This document shows positions 1-11,395 of a DNA stretch of 64,000 nt, piece by piece. Origin of the DNA: Dinoroseobacter shibae DFL 12 = DSM 16493 (lineage in GTDB: Bacteria; Pseudomonadota; Alphaproteobacteria; Rhodobacterales; Rhodobacteraceae). The stretch's first letter is position 1, and every line of letters begins with the position of its first letter. The stretch is from NCBI RefSeq assembly GCF_000018145.1, contig NC_009952.1:124001-188000 (forward strand). The letters run 5' to 3'. Both the position numbers and the translations under genes were made by a program. The notes under the pieces were generated by a model. The model saw only the letters and a program-made list of their open reading frames with translations. It was not told where the DNA came from and made no database searches.

Positions 1-956
<956 letters not shown>

Positions 957-984
957 TCAGTCGATCCGCGCCCGAGGGCGGCTG

Positions 985-1401
985 TCAGTCATTGGGCAGT
1001 CGCGCCCGCATCGCGGTCTGGAAAGCCCCGCGCAACTGATCCAACTCCGCGCGCAGCAGGGCGACTTCCGCGCGCAGGTCATCGGCCAGGTCCTCCCCGG
1101 CGAGCAGGGGCACACGGGCCAGCACGGCGCCCGTTTCCGCATCGGTTACCAGGAACACGCTGACCCCCTCGCCAAGGGCCGAGACGGGGATGGCGAACCT
1201 CACGTCCCAGGCGTTGGGCGCGCCCGCCACGGCCGTGACCCTCGGGGCCGGGTGATCGGTCCCGTCCTGGATCAGCCGCAGGGCGGGCGCCCCGGCGACC
1301 TGCGCACGTGCCGTAAGACGGCCTTCCCACAGCCCGCCCTGAAACCGGGTCTTCACAAGTTCGAACGGGGTCGGGCCTGCGCCCGATGCGGTCTCGGTCA
1401 C
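985..1401 (-). CDS. hypothetical protein, 138 aa
   Basis: GTG start at 1401 overlaps the TGA of the upstream gene in a GTGA arrangement, so the two are almost certainly co-translated. The product is soluble, with no signal peptide or membrane segment. The first ~90 residues look like a beta-rich domain (repeated short hydrophobic strands such as AWDVRFAIPVSAL and VSVFLVTDAETGAVLARVP). The last ~40 residues are heptad-like and probably helical or coiled-coil (LRAEVALLRAELDQLRGAF). I do not recognise the family. Coupling to the DUF6478-like gene suggests the two proteins work together. Confidence 0.7.
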   Translation of the reverse strand: MTETASGAGPTPFELVKTRFQGGLWEGRLTARAQVAGAPALRLIQDGTDHPAPRVTAVAGAPNAWDVRFAIPVSALGEGVSVFLVTDAETGAVLARVPLLAGEDLADDLRAEVALLRAELDQLRGAFQTAMRARLPND

Positions 1402-2168
1402 ATTTCCGCCCGCGGATATCGGGACAGCAGGACGTCATGCAAGGTCAGCCGCAACATGGCCGGGCGCTCCACGATCAGGTCGATCCACGCATGATCTACC
1501 GGCTGCGCGCGCAAATCGCCATAGGCCAGATCGAAGGCGGCATGACATGTTCCACTTTCGGGCGCAGAGAATTCCGACAGCATCTGGGCGGTGTTCGGCC
1601 CCTGCTCCATGTTCAGACGACCATAAAGCTTCGTCGGCGCCGAAGCCTCCAGCCTCAACTCGATCCGCAGAACGTCGCGGTCGCTGAGCGCGGCGGCTTC
1701 GCTGTCCGGCAGGCCGGTCACCAGGGACAGGAAGCTGCCTTCGAAATGCAGGGTGTCGAGGATCAGCGCGAAGGGCGCGGGGGCGCTGGCCGGTGCGAGG
1801 GACTGGCGCAGGATCATTTCGGCCTTCGGGCAGTCGTGAAACAGCGTCAGGTCCGGTGTGATCCGGGTGCCGTTGGCCGGGCCGATGCGGATCGGATCTT
1901 CCGTCGCTTGGTGCCAGGCCGTCGGGCGCTGGGCCCAGACAGCCCCCGTGGGCAAGTCGGGCCGTGGGCGCTGGGTCTGCCGCAACCGGGCCTCGGCCTC
2001 GCGGGCCTCCGCATCGGCCCGGGCGCGGGCGCGGCGGGCGGCATCGCGCTGCTGCACCTCGACACTGCGGTCGCACCCGGCGGGCGGCGCCATCACGTCC
2101 TGCCATTCCGGAGGGGCGGCCCGCTCGCCGCCGCCTGACATCCACGCGTTCAACCGGCGCAACATCAT
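1398..2168 (-). CDS. DUF6478-like protein, 256 aa
   Basis: The start is the first ATG of an ATG-ATG pair at 2168. A longer upstream frame lacks coding character. The C-terminal half carries features I associate with the Rhodobacterales family DUF6478: LFHDC near residue 120, FEGSFLSLV near 155, RLNMEQGPNT near 200, and a terminal SRYPRA. The N-terminal third has a charged Arg/Ala-rich helical stretch (about residues 35-70). There is no signal peptide and function is unknown. The TGA is overlapped by the GTG of the downstream hypothetical gene. The family call is from memory of the motif pattern. Confidence 0.65.
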   Translation of the reverse strand: MMLRRLNAWMSGGGERAAPPEWQDVMAPPAGCDRSVEVQQRDAARRARARADAEAREAEARLRQTQRPRPDLPTGAVWAQRPTAWHQATEDPIRIGPANGTRITPDLTLFHDCPKAEMILRQSLAPASAPAPFALILDTLHFEGSFLSLVTGLPDSEAAALSDRDVLRIELRLEASAPTKLYGRLNMEQGPNTAQMLSEFSAPESGTCHAAFDLAYGDLRAQPVDHAWIDLIVERPAMLRLTLHDVLLSRYPRAEM

Positions 2169-2286
2169 TGCGGTCTCCCTGTTTCCTTGAGGGCGCACTG
2201 TCAGCTCGAAGGTGACACGCCCGCGAAATCCTACGCCCGATCCGTCATGCAACAAGCGTTTTGAAATACGGTTAAGGGTATCGGCG

Positions 2287-2946
2287 TCACAGCGCCGGAT
2301 TATCCCTCTGGATTCGCGCGGCAAACTCCCGCACGGCGCGCAAGCCCTCTGCCCGCGACAGGGGATTGGCCTCGAAGCCAAGCACGGCCACGGAGACCAC
2401 GCGCCCGTCCAGATCGAAGATCGCGCGCCAGTGGTCGGAGGACATGCCAGGCGCATAGCCTTCGCTGTCATCTCGGGCATGGACATAGAGCACATCGCCC
2501 TGCTGGAAGCTTTCCAGGATATCGACGGTTGCGGGATCGCTCTCCCGGCTCAGCATGGCCCGACCGTTGTCGGAGCGCAGAAAGGCTTCCAGCAAAGGGG
2601 CTTGCTCGGCGACTTCGATCGCCTGGGTCTCCCGGACCGCCGCGGTCAGGAGTGCGCGGATGCGCGGCTGAGGCGCCGCCCCCGACCGGGTGATCGCGGC
2701 GCAATTGCCCAGCAGCACGAAGGCCTGCCCATCCCGATCCTTGGTCGCGGATGGGTCCACGCAGAACCCCCGTGGGCCCGAGATCGTCACGGCGCTGCGC
2801 GAGACGGTGACGGTTGCCTCCGGCGGAACCGGCCCGCCGGCCAGTCCGAGCCCGTCCAACTCCGCGCAGCCCGCGAGCGCCAGCAGGGCAAGCCCCGCCA
2901 GCATGCGGCCCCCGATTTCAGAGATCGGCGTAGATGTGTTTTTCAT
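2287..2946 (-). CDS. predicted lipoprotein, 219 aa
   Basis: Starting at the ATG at 2946, the protein has a positively charged N-terminus, a hydrophobic stretch and a lipobox (LALAGC, Cys27), so it should be lipidated and periplasm-facing. This start overlaps the end of ilvD by 29 bp. An internal ATG at 2904 would avoid the overlap but leaves a very short signal without basic residues. The mature part has no motif I recognise; it contains [23 protein letters not shown], possibly a disulfide pair. Position downstream of ilvD on the same strand looks like chance co-transcription. Confidence 0.72.
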   Translation of the reverse strand: MKNTSTPISEIGGRMLAGLALLALAGCAELDGLGLAGGPVPPEATVTVSRSAVTISGPRGFCVDPSATKDRDGQAFVLLGNCAAITRSGAAPQPRIRALLTAAVRETQAIEVAEQAPLLEAFLRSDNGRAMLSRESDPATVDILESFQQGDVLYVHARDDSEGYAPGMSSDHWRAIFDLDGRVVSVAVLGFEANPLSRAEGLRAVREFAARIQRDNPAL

Positions 2947-4651
2947 CCTTGGCTCCGGGATGGGTGACTGCCCCCAGGCGTGCGCCGCCAACCAGCTGCG
3001 CATATTTCCACAACGCACCCGAGGCATAGATCGTCTCCCGCGGGCCGCTCCAGGCATCTTTTCGCGCGGCAAGCTCATCCTCGCTCAGCGCGACGGACAG
3101 CTCGCCCTTCAGCGCGTCGATGGTGATCATGTCGCCGTCCTTGAGCATCGCGATGGGGCCGCCATGGGCCGCTTCGGGGCCCACATGGCCGACGCAGAAG
3201 CCGCGCGTGGCCCCGGAGAACCGGCCATCGGTGATCAGCGCCACCTTCTTGCCCATGCCCTGACCCGAGAGCGCCGCCGTGGTGGCCAGCATCTCGCGCA
3301 TGCCGGGACCGCCTGCGGGACCCTCGTTGCGGATCACGAAGACGTCGCCTTCCGCGTAAGCGCGGTTCTGAACCGCCTCGAAGGCGTCCTCTTCGCATTC
3401 GAACACGCGCGCCGGGCCGGTGAAGACCAACTGGTCGTCGCTCATGCCCGCGATCTTCACGATGGCACCTTCGGGCGCCAGGTTACCCTCGAGACCGACA
3501 ACCCCGCCCGTGGTCGAGAGCGGCGTGTCGACCGGATAGATCACCCGGCCATCGGCTTCGAGCGTGACCTTGTCGAGCTCCTCGCCGATGGAATAGCCGG
3601 TCACGGTCATGCAATCCTCGTGGATCAGGCCCGCGCGGCGCAGCTCGCGCATCACCACGGGCACGCCGCCCGCTTCGTACATGTCCTTGGCAACGTATTT
3701 GCCGCCCGGCTTGAGGTCCACGAAATAGGGCGTGTCTCGGAAGATGTCGCAGACATCCTGCAAGGTGAATTCGATCCCGGCCTCATGGGCAATCGCAGGC
3801 AGGTGCAGACCGGCATTCGTCGACCCGCCGGTGCAGGCCACGATCCGCGCGGCATTCTCCAGCGACTTCCGGGTCACGATGTCCCGCGCGCGGATGCCTT
3901 TCTCGATCAGGTCCATGACCGCGCGGCCCGACGCCTCGCCATACTGGTCGCGGCTCTCGTAGGGCGCGGGTGCGCCCGCGGAATTCGGCAGCGCCAGACC
4001 GATCGCCTCGGACACGCAGGCCATGGTATTGGCGGTGAACTGACCGCCACAGGCCCCTGCGGACGGACAAGCCACCCGCTCCAGCACTTCCAGCTCTGCA
4101 TCGGTGTAGTTCCCGGCCTGGTGCTTGCCCACGGCCTCGAACACGTCCTGAACCGTCACGTCCTCGCCGTTCAACCGACCCGGCAGGATCGAGCCGCCAT
4201 AAATGAAAACCGACGGCACGTTGAGCCGCACCATGGCCATCATCATCCCCGGCAGGGACTTGTCGCAGCCCGCCAGACCCACAATCGCGTCATAGCAATG
4301 GCCGCGCATGGTCAATTCGACCGTATCGGCAATCGCCTCGCGGGAGGCCAGCGAGGACCGCATGCCCTCGTGGCCCATGGCGATCCCGTCGGTCACGGTG
4401 ATCGTGGTGAATTCTCGTGGCGTGCCGGAGGCCTGCTTGACCCCCATCTTCACCGCCTGGGCCTGGCGGCTGAGCGCGATGTTGCAGGGCGCGGCCTCGT
4501 TCCAGCATGTGGCGACCCCGACCAGCGGCTGGTGGATCTCTTCCTCGGTCATGCCCATGGCATAGTAATAGGACCGATGCGGCGCGCGCGAAGGGCCTTC
4601 GGTGACGTGACGGCTGGGCAGCTTGGACTTGTCGAACGAACGCTTGAGCAT
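2918..4651 (-). CDS. ilvD: dihydroxy-acid dehydratase
   Basis: Cytosolic Fe-S enzyme that dehydrates 2,3-dihydroxy-isovalerate and 2,3-dihydroxy-3-methylvalerate to the 2-keto acids, the penultimate step of valine and isoleucine synthesis. At 577 aa it sits within the usual family range. Visible signatures are [13 protein letters not shown] (cluster Cys), [16 protein letters not shown] (second cluster Cys region), the [19 protein letters not shown] segment, and the C-terminal [23 protein letters not shown]. An AGGAG lies about 11 bases upstream of the start. A divergent CPBP gene begins 144 bp away, so both promoters lie in 4652-4794. Confidence 0.97.
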   Translation of the reverse strand: MLKRSFDKSKLPSRHVTEGPSRAPHRSYYYAMGMTEEEIHQPLVGVATCWNEAAPCNIALSRQAQAVKMGVKQASGTPREFTTITVTDGIAMGHEGMRSSLASREAIADTVELTMRGHCYDAIVGLAGCDKSLPGMMMAMVRLNVPSVFIYGGSILPGRLNGEDVTVQDVFEAVGKHQAGNYTDAELEVLERVACPSAGACGGQFTANTMACVSEAIGLALPNSAGAPAPYESRDQYGEASGRAVMDLIEKGIRARDIVTRKSLENAARIVACTGGSTNAGLHLPAIAHEAGIEFTLQDVCDIFRDTPYFVDLKPGGKYVAKDMYEAGGVPVVMRELRRAGLIHEDCMTVTGYSIGEELDKVTLEADGRVIYPVDTPLSTTGGVVGLEGNLAPEGAIVKIAGMSDDQLVFTGPARVFECEEDAFEAVQNRAYAEGDVFVIRNEGPAGGPGMREMLATTAALSGQGMGKKVALITDGRFSGATRGFCVGHVGPEAAHGGPIAMLKDGDMITIDALKGELSVALSEDELAARKDAWSGPRETIYASGALWKYAQLVGGARLGAVTHPGAKDEKHIYADL

Positions 4652-4794
4652 GACATGGATCTCCTGGCAACTGGCTCATCTGATACGCGCTCGGCTTCGC
4701 GGGTACAAGCGGTCGCAGGGGCGCGCGGAACATGGCGGTTGTCCTCTGCCCGCGCAGCCCCTAGCGTCCGCGCGCGCAACCCCGGAGACGCCCG

Positions 4795-5697
4795 ATGTCC
4801 CTTTCCCGGTCCCTTTGGACCCCAGAGTTCGACCATTTCACCGAGCCCGCACGCCGCCGCGCGGGGCTGGGATGGCTCGTGCTGGGATGTGTCCTGGTGA
4901 TCGGGATCTATGCCGCGTCGCTCATGGGGATCTTCGGTGCCATCGGGCTGATCGGCGGCGAGGGCGCCGCGGCCCAATGGCTGCTGCGGGTGCAGACCGC
5001 TGCCGGACCCACGGCGACGCTCCTGCTGCTGGCGACCTTTGGTGGGCTCGTGCTGGGCCTCTGGGCCTGCTTGCGGCTGGTCCACCGCCGGCCTCTCGGG
5101 AGCGTGATCGGCGCGCGGGAGCAGACGGCGCGCGACTTCCGTCGTGCGAGCGTGATCACCCTGGCGGGCATGGGCCTTTCGCTGCTGCTCTTCCTGCCGG
5201 GCATGGAGATCCTGCCAAACCTGCCTTTGGGCATCTGGGTGTCGTTCCTGCCCCTGGCCCTGCTGATGATCGCGCTGCAGACCGGCGCGGAAGAGATGCT
5301 CTTTCGCGGCTACCTGCAACAGCAACTCGCGGCGCGGTTCTCCAGCCCGCTGGTCTGGATGTTGCTGCCCAGTGCTCTCTTCGGCGCGGCTCATTACGAC
5401 CCGACCACGGCCGGCGACACGGCCTTGCAGGTGGCCTTGGCGGCGGGGATCTTCGGGCTGATGGCGGCGGATCTGACCCGGCTGACCGGCAATATCGGCG
5501 CGGCCTGGGGGATGCATTTCGCCAATAACTGCATGGCGATCCTCGGGGTATCGGTGCAGGGCACGATCCCGGGCCTGTCGCTCTACACCACCGAGCTTGC
5601 GATTTCGGACACCGCCGAGATCAGCGTGCTGCTGTGGCAGGACATGGCGCTGACGCTTCTCTTCTATCTCGCGATCCGCTGGGTCGTGACCCGCTGA
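4795..5697 (+). CDS. CPBP family intramembrane metalloprotease, 300 aa
   Basis: Polytopic membrane protein with about seven or eight hydrophobic segments. It carries the CPBP (Abi/CAAX protease-like) motifs: [11 protein letters not shown] around residue 165 (motif 1, EExxxR), a second motif with AHYDP near 200, and HFANN near 241. These His and Glu residues are the presumed zinc ligands of the Rce1-like fold. Family members act in protein maturation or bacteriocin self-immunity; the substrate here cannot be read from sequence. It is divergent from ilvD and 65 bp upstream of accD. Confidence 0.85.
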   Translation: MSLSRSLWTPEFDHFTEPARRRAGLGWLVLGCVLVIGIYAASLMGIFGAIGLIGGEGAAAQWLLRVQTAAGPTATLLLLATFGGLVLGLWACLRLVHRRPLGSVIGAREQTARDFRRASVITLAGMGLSLLLFLPGMEILPNLPLGIWVSFLPLALLMIALQTGAEEMLFRGYLQQQLAARFSSPLVWMLLPSALFGAAHYDPTTAGDTALQVALAAGIFGLMAADLTRLTGNIGAAWGMHFANNCMAILGVSVQGTIPGLSLYTTELAISDTAEISVLLWQDMALTLLFYLAIRWVVTR

Positions 5698-5762
5698 TTG
5701 CATTTCCGCGCCGCGGCGATTATCTCGAACCCAATCGGCATAGCCCCAGGACAATCGCGCCC

Positions 5763-6725
5763 ATGAACTGGATTTCCAACTACGTCCGCCCCACGATCAA
5801 CTCGTTGTTTTCGCGGCGGGAAGTGCCGGAGAACCTGTGGCGCAAATGCCCTGAATGCGGCACCATGCTGTTTCACCGGGAACTGTCGGACAACCTGTTC
5901 GTCTGTATCAGCTGCGATCACCACATGGCGATCACCCCGCGCCAGCGCTTCGAGGCGCTGTTCGACGGCGGTGTGTTTTCCGAGGTGAAGGTGCCCGCAC
6001 CCATTGCCGACCCGCTCCAGTTCAAGGATCAGAAGAAGTATCCCGAGCGGATGAAGAGCGCCGTGAAAGCAACGGGCGAGCCCGAGGCGATGCTGGTAGC
6101 CGAAGGCGAGATCGGCCGCACCCCCATCGTCGCCGCGGCCCAGGATTTCAGCTTCATGGGCGGCTCCATGGGGATGTATGTGGGCAATGCGATCATCGCC
6201 GCGGCCGAACGGGCGGTGGCGCTGAAGCGTCCGTTGATCCTGTTTTCGGCTGCGGGTGGCGCGCGCATGCAGGAAGGCATTCTCAGCCTGATGCAGATGC
6301 CCCGCACCACCGTGGCCGTGCAGATGCTCAAGGAAGCGGGACTGCCTTACATCGTCGTTCTCACCCACCCGACCACGGGCGGGGTGACCGCATCCTATGC
6401 CATGCTGGGCGATGTTCAAATCGCCGAGCCCAATGCGCTGATCTGCTTCGCGGGCCCCCGGGTGATCGAGCAGACGATCCGCGAGAAACTGCCCGAGGGC
6501 TTCCAGCGCGCGGAATACCTGCTGGATCACGGGATGCTCGATCGGGTGACCCACCGGATGAAACTGCGCGACGAGTTGATCCGCATCACCCGCATGCTGC
6601 TGGGTCTCGGGCCGGCCATTGTCGGTGACCTTCCGGCGCCCGATCCCGCGCCCGCGACGCCGGAGCCCCAGAAGGCGGCCCCGAGCGCACCTGCGCAGGA
6701 CAAACCCGGCGCAGGACGGTCGTGA
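5763..6725 (+). CDS. accD: acetyl-CoA carboxylase carboxyltransferase subunit beta
   Basis: Beta subunit of the carboxyltransferase half of acetyl-CoA carboxylase, which makes malonyl-CoA for fatty acid synthesis together with AccA. The start at [10 protein letters not shown] is the family's normal start; the frame is open further upstream but without family similarity. A zinc ribbon (CPEC...CISC) occupies residues ~25-50, followed by the crotonase-like core with [20 protein letters not shown] and [17 protein letters not shown]. The Pro/Ala-rich tail after residue ~295 is typical of alphaproteobacteria. folC begins 4 bp downstream, the common accD-folC pairing. Confidence 0.97.
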   Translation: MNWISNYVRPTINSLFSRREVPENLWRKCPECGTMLFHRELSDNLFVCISCDHHMAITPRQRFEALFDGGVFSEVKVPAPIADPLQFKDQKKYPERMKSAVKATGEPEAMLVAEGEIGRTPIVAAAQDFSFMGGSMGMYVGNAIIAAAERAVALKRPLILFSAAGGARMQEGILSLMQMPRTTVAVQMLKEAGLPYIVVLTHPTTGGVTASYAMLGDVQIAEPNALICFAGPRVIEQTIREKLPEGFQRAEYLLDHGMLDRVTHRMKLRDELIRITRMLLGLGPAIVGDLPAPDPAPATPEPQKAAPSAPAQDKPGAGRS

Positions 6726-6729
6726 CACG

Positions 6730-7998
6730 GTGAACGCGCCCGGCTCCGACCTGCTGCTGGAGCGTCTGATGACGCTTCACCCCAAGATCATCGACCTGAC
6801 CCTCGACCGGGTCTGGCGCCTGCTGGCGACGCTCGATCACCCTGAACGACGCTTGCCGCCCGTGGTCCATATCGCGGGCACCAATGGCAAGGGCTCGACG
6901 CTGGCGATGATCCGCGCGGGGCTGGAAGGGGCGGGGCAGACCTGTCACGCTTATACCTCGCCGCATCTCGCACGGTTTCACGAGCGCATCCGCCTGGCCG
7001 GAGAGCTGATTTCCGAGCCGGATCTCGCCGCCCTTCTGGCGGAATGCGAGACCGCCAACGGTGGCGCGCCCATCACCTATTTCGAGATCACGACCGTCGC
7101 GGCCCTTCTGGCCTTCGCCCGCACGCCCGCCGACTGGACCCTGCTGGAGGTCGGCCTCGGCGGGCGGCTCGATGCGACCAACGTGATCGACACGCCCGCG
7201 CTCTGCGTCATCACGCCGGTGTCCTACGATCACCAGCAGTTTTTGGGCGACACCCTGCCCGAGATCGCGGGCGAGAAGGCGGGCATCCTGAAACGCGGCG
7301 TGACCTGCGTGGTCGGCCCACAACAGGACGCCGCGCTGGAGGTGATCGAGGATCGCGCCGCCCGTGTCGGCGCGCCACTGCGCGCCCATGGGCAGCACTG
7401 GCATGTGAGCGTGGAGCATGAACGGTTGGTCTACCAGGACGAAACCGGGCTTCTGGACCTCCCCCTGCCGGTCCTGCCGGGACCCCACCAGATCGAGAAT
7501 GCAGGCATGGCGCTTGCCGCCCTGCGCGCGCTCGGCACCGGCGATCCGGAGCCCGCGCTGACCAAGGCTCAATGGCCCGCGCGGATGCAGCGGCTGCGCC
7601 ATGGGCCCTTGGTGGAGCTCGCGCCGGAGGTCGAGCTCTGGCTCGACGGCGGGCACAACCCGGCGGCAGGCTTGGCGCTGGCCGCGACCCTCGCCGGACT
7701 GCCGGAACGTCCGACCTATTTGATCTGCGGTATGCTCAAGACCAAGGACGTGGCGGGCTTCCTGCGCCCTCTCGCAGCGCGGGCCAAGGCCCTGCATGCG
7801 GTCTCCATCCCCGGGGAAGCTGCGACCCTGACCGCGGCCGAGACCGCCGCCCATGCCGCAGCTCTCGGCCTGCCGAGCCTGCAAGCGGCAAATGTCGCCG
7901 CGGCGCTGGCGCAAATCGCGGCCGAGGATCCCGGCGCGCGTGTCGTGATCTGTGGCTCGCTCTACCTCGCCGGCGCCGTGCTGCGCGAAAACGGCTGA
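6730..7998 (+). CDS. folC: bifunctional dihydrofolate synthase / folylpolyglutamate synthase
   Basis: Mur-ligase-family ATP enzyme that joins glutamate to dihydropteroate and then extends the polyglutamate tail of folates. I chose the GTG at 6730, four bases after the accD stop, giving 422 aa; the upstream extension overlaps accD and is not conserved-looking. The P-loop is HIAGTNGKGST (about residue 47). The ATP and Mg ligand region ITYFEITTVAALLAF and the LLEVGLGGRLDATNV segment follow, then the central SYDHQQFLGDTLPEIAGEKAGI and the C-terminal LWLDGGHNPAA motif. Confidence 0.95.
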   Translation: MNAPGSDLLLERLMTLHPKIIDLTLDRVWRLLATLDHPERRLPPVVHIAGTNGKGSTLAMIRAGLEGAGQTCHAYTSPHLARFHERIRLAGELISEPDLAALLAECETANGGAPITYFEITTVAALLAFARTPADWTLLEVGLGGRLDATNVIDTPALCVITPVSYDHQQFLGDTLPEIAGEKAGILKRGVTCVVGPQQDAALEVIEDRAARVGAPLRAHGQHWHVSVEHERLVYQDETGLLDLPLPVLPGPHQIENAGMALAALRALGTGDPEPALTKAQWPARMQRLRHGPLVELAPEVELWLDGGHNPAAGLALAATLAGLPERPTYLICGMLKTKDVAGFLRPLAARAKALHAVSIPGEAATLTAAETAAHAAALGLPSLQAANVAAALAQIAAEDPGARVVICGSLYLAGAVLRENG

Positions 7999-8101
7999 TG
8001 TCGCTGCCTCTTTTCTTGGGGCGTTAACCTGAACGATACGGTAATCGGACTAGAACGAACCCCGAACATGCATATGGCATGACCAAACCGGGGCGTCTTG
8101 C

Positions 8102-9061
8102 GTGGCGAAGTCTGACGGAGATCACACCTATACAAGCCTGGGCTGGCCGAACGACGCCTACTATTTGGCCGAGGGCACGGAGCTGAACGTCATGAAGATG
8201 TCCCTCGTCGACAAGGACGAGGACGGCGATATCGGCCCCGGCGACATGATCAACGGCCTGGAAGTCACAGACTCGTATCTCGGCGACTGGATCGGCTTCG
8301 ACTCCGGCGAAGGCGAGCAGTGGGTCTATGGTGTGACCTTCTACCTCGAAGACGGGTCGCAGGTCTTCATGGCCACCGATGGCACCCAATTGCAGGATGC
8401 CAAGTCTACGGGTTGCAAATGGGTGCTGGAGAGCACCGATGTGCCTGTCAAGCAGATCACCGCCCCTTGTTTCGTCGCGGGAACGCGTATCCTGACCCCC
8501 GAAGGAGTCGTGCCGGTCGAAACCTTGCGCCCCGGGGATCTTGTGCAGACGCGGGATCACGGGGCGCAGCCCGTGCTCTGGGTCGGGCGCAGGACCCTTC
8601 CGGGCAGCGAGGCCCTGGCGCCGATCCGCTTCTCGCCCGACGCGCTCGGATCCGACCGCCCGCTCTACGTATCCCCCCAGCATCGGATGCTGCTGTCGGA
8701 TCCCCGCCTCTTACTCCTCTTCGAAGAGGCTGAGGTCCTTGCCGCCGCCCTGCACCTCGTCAATGGCCACAGCGTGGTACAGGCGCCACGCGCGCGCGTG
8801 ACCTATATCCACCTGCTATTTGCACGGCACGAGATCGTCTATGCCGAGGGGATCCCGAGCGAGAGCTTTCATCCCGGCATGGCCGGTCTCGCGGGCTTTG
8901 GCGATGCCGCGCGAGACGAGCTCTTGGGCTTTTTCCCGCAGCTGGCAGACCTTGATGCCGGTTTCGGCCCCTGCGCCCGCCGCGTGTTGCGCGCCCATGA
9001 GGCCGCGGTCGCAGCACAGCTGGTCATCGGCCGCGGCGCGCATGCCGCGATGGCGGCCTAG
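8102..9061 (+). CDS. Hint-domain protein, 319 aa
   Basis: GTG start at 8102. The first ~115 residues are acidic and rich in Asp, Gly, Tyr and Trp, with no signal peptide. A Hint (hedgehog/intein) domain begins at [13 protein letters not shown] (Cys ~122) and continues with [37 protein letters not shown] and [15 protein letters not shown], matching the Hint_2-type domain common in Rhodobacterales. Such proteins often have RTX or other secreted-type N-termini, so secretion through a type I system is plausible, and one is encoded 3 kb away, but no RTX repeats are visible. Its last 4 bases overlap the convergent phhB gene. Confidence 0.85.
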   Translation: MAKSDGDHTYTSLGWPNDAYYLAEGTELNVMKMSLVDKDEDGDIGPGDMINGLEVTDSYLGDWIGFDSGEGEQWVYGVTFYLEDGSQVFMATDGTQLQDAKSTGCKWVLESTDVPVKQITAPCFVAGTRILTPEGVVPVETLRPGDLVQTRDHGAQPVLWVGRRTLPGSEALAPIRFSPDALGSDRPLYVSPQHRMLLSDPRLLLLFEEAEVLAAALHLVNGHSVVQAPRARVTYIHLLFARHEIVYAEGIPSESFHPGMAGLAGFGDAARDELLGFFPQLADLDAGFGPCARRVLRAHEAAVAAQLVIGRGAHAAMAA

Positions 9062-9351
9062 GCGAGGTTGTCCATCTTGCTGGCGAGCTTGATATCCAAC
9101 TCCGACAAACCGCCCACGTCATGGGTGGTCAGCGTCACTTCGACGGTCTTGTAGACGTTGCTCCATTCCGGGTGATGGTCCCATTTCTCTGCCCAAAGGG
9201 CTGTGCCGGTCATGAAGGCGAACGCCTCGGTGAAGTCGCCGAACACGAAGGTCTTCTTGATCGCGTCGCGCCCCTCGACCATCTCCCAGCCCGCGCGCAT
9301 CAACGGCGCAAGGTGCTCGTCCCGTGTGCTGTCATCCAGTTTCTGTGCCAT
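9058..9351 (-). CDS. phhB: 4a-hydroxytetrahydrobiopterin dehydratase (pterin-4a-carbinolamine dehydratase)
   Basis: The 97 aa product has the short family length and the signature [28 protein letters not shown], which contains the catalytic HHPxW and the TTHD motif. The enzyme recycles the pterin cofactor of aromatic amino acid hydroxylases, though no phhA is in the window. Its ATG shares a base with the TGA of the upstream GNAT-like gene (TGATG), and it is the last gene of a six-gene minus-strand run starting at the type I secretion ABC gene. Confidence 0.94.
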   Translation of the reverse strand: MAQKLDDSTRDEHLAPLMRAGWEMVEGRDAIKKTFVFGDFTEAFAFMTGTALWAEKWDHHPEWSNVYKTVEVTLTTHDVGGLSELDIKLASKMDNLA

Positions 9352-10571
9352 CAATCCTCCGACAGTGTTTTCTTGAACGGGCCATAGCTCGTCATCACTT
9401 CGATTTCCTCGCCCACGGCATCCTTCTCGGCCTCCAGATAACGCTGGATCGCCTCGGCAAACCCTTGGTCGCGCACCCAGTGCAGCGAATGGGTCTGTGC
9501 CGGCAGGTAGCCGCGCGCCAGCTTGTGCGCGCCCTGCGCCCCGGCCTCCACCGTGCCGAGACCATGGGCAATCGCGAACTCGATCGCCTGGTAATAGCAC
9601 GCCTCGAAATGCAGGCAGGGGTGATCCTCGACACAGCCCCAGTAGCGCCCGTAAAGCGCATCGCGCCCGACGAAGTTCAGCGCCCCGGCCACGGGCCGCC
9701 CCGCGCGATGGGCCAGTACCAGCATCATGTCGTCGCGCAGGGTTTCCTGGGCGATGTCGAAAAAACGCCGCGTGAGGTAAGGTGTGCCCCATTTGCGCGC
9801 GCCCGTGTCCTGGTAGAACACCCAGAACGCGTCCCAGTGTTCGGGCCGCAAATCGTCGCGGGTGATCTGTTGGATCTCGCCGCCGAACGCATGGGCCGTC
9901 TGCCGCTCCTTGCGGATATTCTTGCGCTTGCGCGATGACAGGTCTGCAAGAAACCCGTCGAAATCCGCATAACCCCGGTTCACCCAGTGAAACTGCTGCG
10001 ACACCCGGTGCATGAGCCCCATCGCGGCCCCGGCTTCGGCCTCCGCCTCGGTGCAGAAGGTAATGTGCAGCGAGCTGACTTCCGCCTCCGCGGCCACCTG
10101 GACCGCGCCCTGAACGAGTGCCGATTGCCCGATCCCCTCGTAACCTGGTCGCACCAGGAGCCGCCGCCCCGTGGCCGGGGTAAAAGGGACCGCGATCTGC
10201 AGCTTGGGATAGTACCGCCCGCCTGCCCGCTCATAGGCATGGGCCCAGTTGTGATCGAAGATGAACTCGCCCTGGCTGTGGGACTTGGCATAAAGCGGTG
10301 CGACCGCGATCACCTGATCCTCCGTGCGCGCCACCAGGTAACGCGGGCCCCAGCCGCTCCCTGCCCCGATGGAGCCTGACGCCTCCAGCGCATGCAGAAA
10401 CCGATAGGTCGTGAAAGGATCATCCGGACGCCCGCCATCCGCGACCTCCGGGCAGGCGCAGGCGTCCCAGTCCGCGGCCCCGATCTCGTCCAGACGCCCC
10501 ACGACCGAAATCTCGATCTGGGTCTCGCGCGCTGCCGCGCGGTCCGGGTCGGGCAGGGGGTCGGGGATCAT
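9351..10571 (-). CDS. FemAB/GNAT-like N-acyltransferase (COG3146 / DUF482-type), 406 aa
   Basis: The start is the ATG at 10571, preceded by GGAG seven bases upstream; a TTG at 10625 would overlap the GDPD stop but has weaker support. The protein resembles the peptidogalycan-biosynthesis/GNAT family: [26 protein letters not shown] around residue 105, SLHITFC around 165, [10 protein letters not shown] in the middle, and [17 protein letters not shown] followed by [16 protein letters not shown] near 345. The substrate is unknown. It sits in a tight run with GDPD upstream and phhB downstream. Confidence 0.83.
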   Translation of the reverse strand: MIPDPLPDPDRAAARETQIEISVVGRLDEIGAADWDACACPEVADGGRPDDPFTTYRFLHALEASGSIGAGSGWGPRYLVARTEDQVIAVAPLYAKSHSQGEFIFDHNWAHAYERAGGRYYPKLQIAVPFTPATGRRLLVRPGYEGIGQSALVQGAVQVAAEAEVSSLHITFCTEAEAEAGAAMGLMHRVSQQFHWVNRGYADFDGFLADLSSRKRKNIRKERQTAHAFGGEIQQITRDDLRPEHWDAFWVFYQDTGARKWGTPYLTRRFFDIAQETLRDDMMLVLAHRAGRPVAGALNFVGRDALYGRYWGCVEDHPCLHFEACYYQAIEFAIAHGLGTVEAGAQGAHKLARGYLPAQTHSLHWVRDQGFAEAIQRYLEAEKDAVGEEIEVMTSYGPFKKTLSED

Positions 10572-10621
10572 CGCAGGCTCCACAAGGTCGCCTTGCACAA
10601 ATGGCCCCGGCGCGTCGCGGG

Positions 10622-11395
10622 TCAAGCCTCCGGCACGGGCCGCGGGGGCAGGAACCCCTCGAAGGTGATGTTGTCGGCAGCCTGCAGGGCCTCGCGCGCC
10701 TCCGCCGGGCTGGTGATGGTCCAGGTCAGAACAGGCACACCGCGGTGCCGCAGCCGGGTCACCGCGTCCATGTCGAGGCTGCGACGATCGTGGCTGATGA
10801 AGCTCGCACCGACCGCGTCGAAGGTCGCGATGGCGTTCAGCCGGACCTGTTGTTCGGGGCTGAGCGTGTTTTCCGTGCGGAAGTCCATGGTCGTCAAACC
10901 CCGCGGCACCGAAGGCAGGAGCCGCGCGAGATGCTGGACGGTGTGTGGGTTGAACGACATCACCGCGATGTTGTCCGTCGCCGCGCCGATCACGCCCGCG
11001 ACCGCCGCGGCCAGCGCCTCGCTCTCGGGGCCAAGACTGCCGGACTGATCCTTCAGCTCGATCAGGAGCGGCACGCGCCCACCCACATGGGCCATTACTT
11101 CGGATAGTTCCGGTGGCCCATCTGCGGCCCCACGCAGGCGGATCGCCTGCAGCGCCGCGAGGGAGCGCGCCCGCACAGGTCCGGTCTCGCCCGTCAGCCG
11201 GTCAAGCTCGGCATCGTGGAAGACCAGCGCCGCGCCATCCGCGGTCAATTGCACGTCGATCTCGATGCCGTAGCCGGCCTGCATCGCCGCCTCTATGGCC
11301 GCACGACTGTTCTCGATCCGCGCGGTTGTCGGGTCGTGGAGCCCGCGATGGGCCAGGGGCCGGGTCACGAAGGCCCGGGGCAGGGGCGGGGTCAT
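10622..11395 (-). CDS. glycerophosphodiester phosphodiesterase family protein, 257 aa
   Basis: GDPD TIM-barrel enzyme expected to hydrolyse glycerophosphodiesters to sn-glycerol-3-phosphate and an alcohol. The start at MTPPLPRAF (11395) overlaps the ridA stop by 4 bp (ATGA). The catalytic and metal-binding region LAHRGLHDPTTARIENS and GIEIDVQLTADGAALVFHD lies in residues ~15-70, and VPVLTWTI precedes the end. There is no signal peptide, so the protein is cytosolic. Confidence 0.92.
   Translation of the reverse strand: MTPPLPRAFVTRPLAHRGLHDPTTARIENSRAAIEAAMQAGYGIEIDVQLTADGAALVFHDAELDRLTGETGPVRARSLAALQAIRLRGAADGPPELSEVMAHVGGRVPLLIELKDQSGSLGPESEALAAAVAGVIGAATDNIAVMSFNPHTVQHLARLLPSVPRGLTTMDFRTENTLSPEQQVRLNAIATFDAVGASFISHDRRSLDMDAVTRLRHRGVPVLTWTITSPAEAREALQAADNITFEGFLPPRPVPEA

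Noticed and set aside
2690-4900. 2.2-kb plus-strand frame opposite ilvD
   Set aside because: It is antisense to a fully conserved ilvD and has no recognisable domain.
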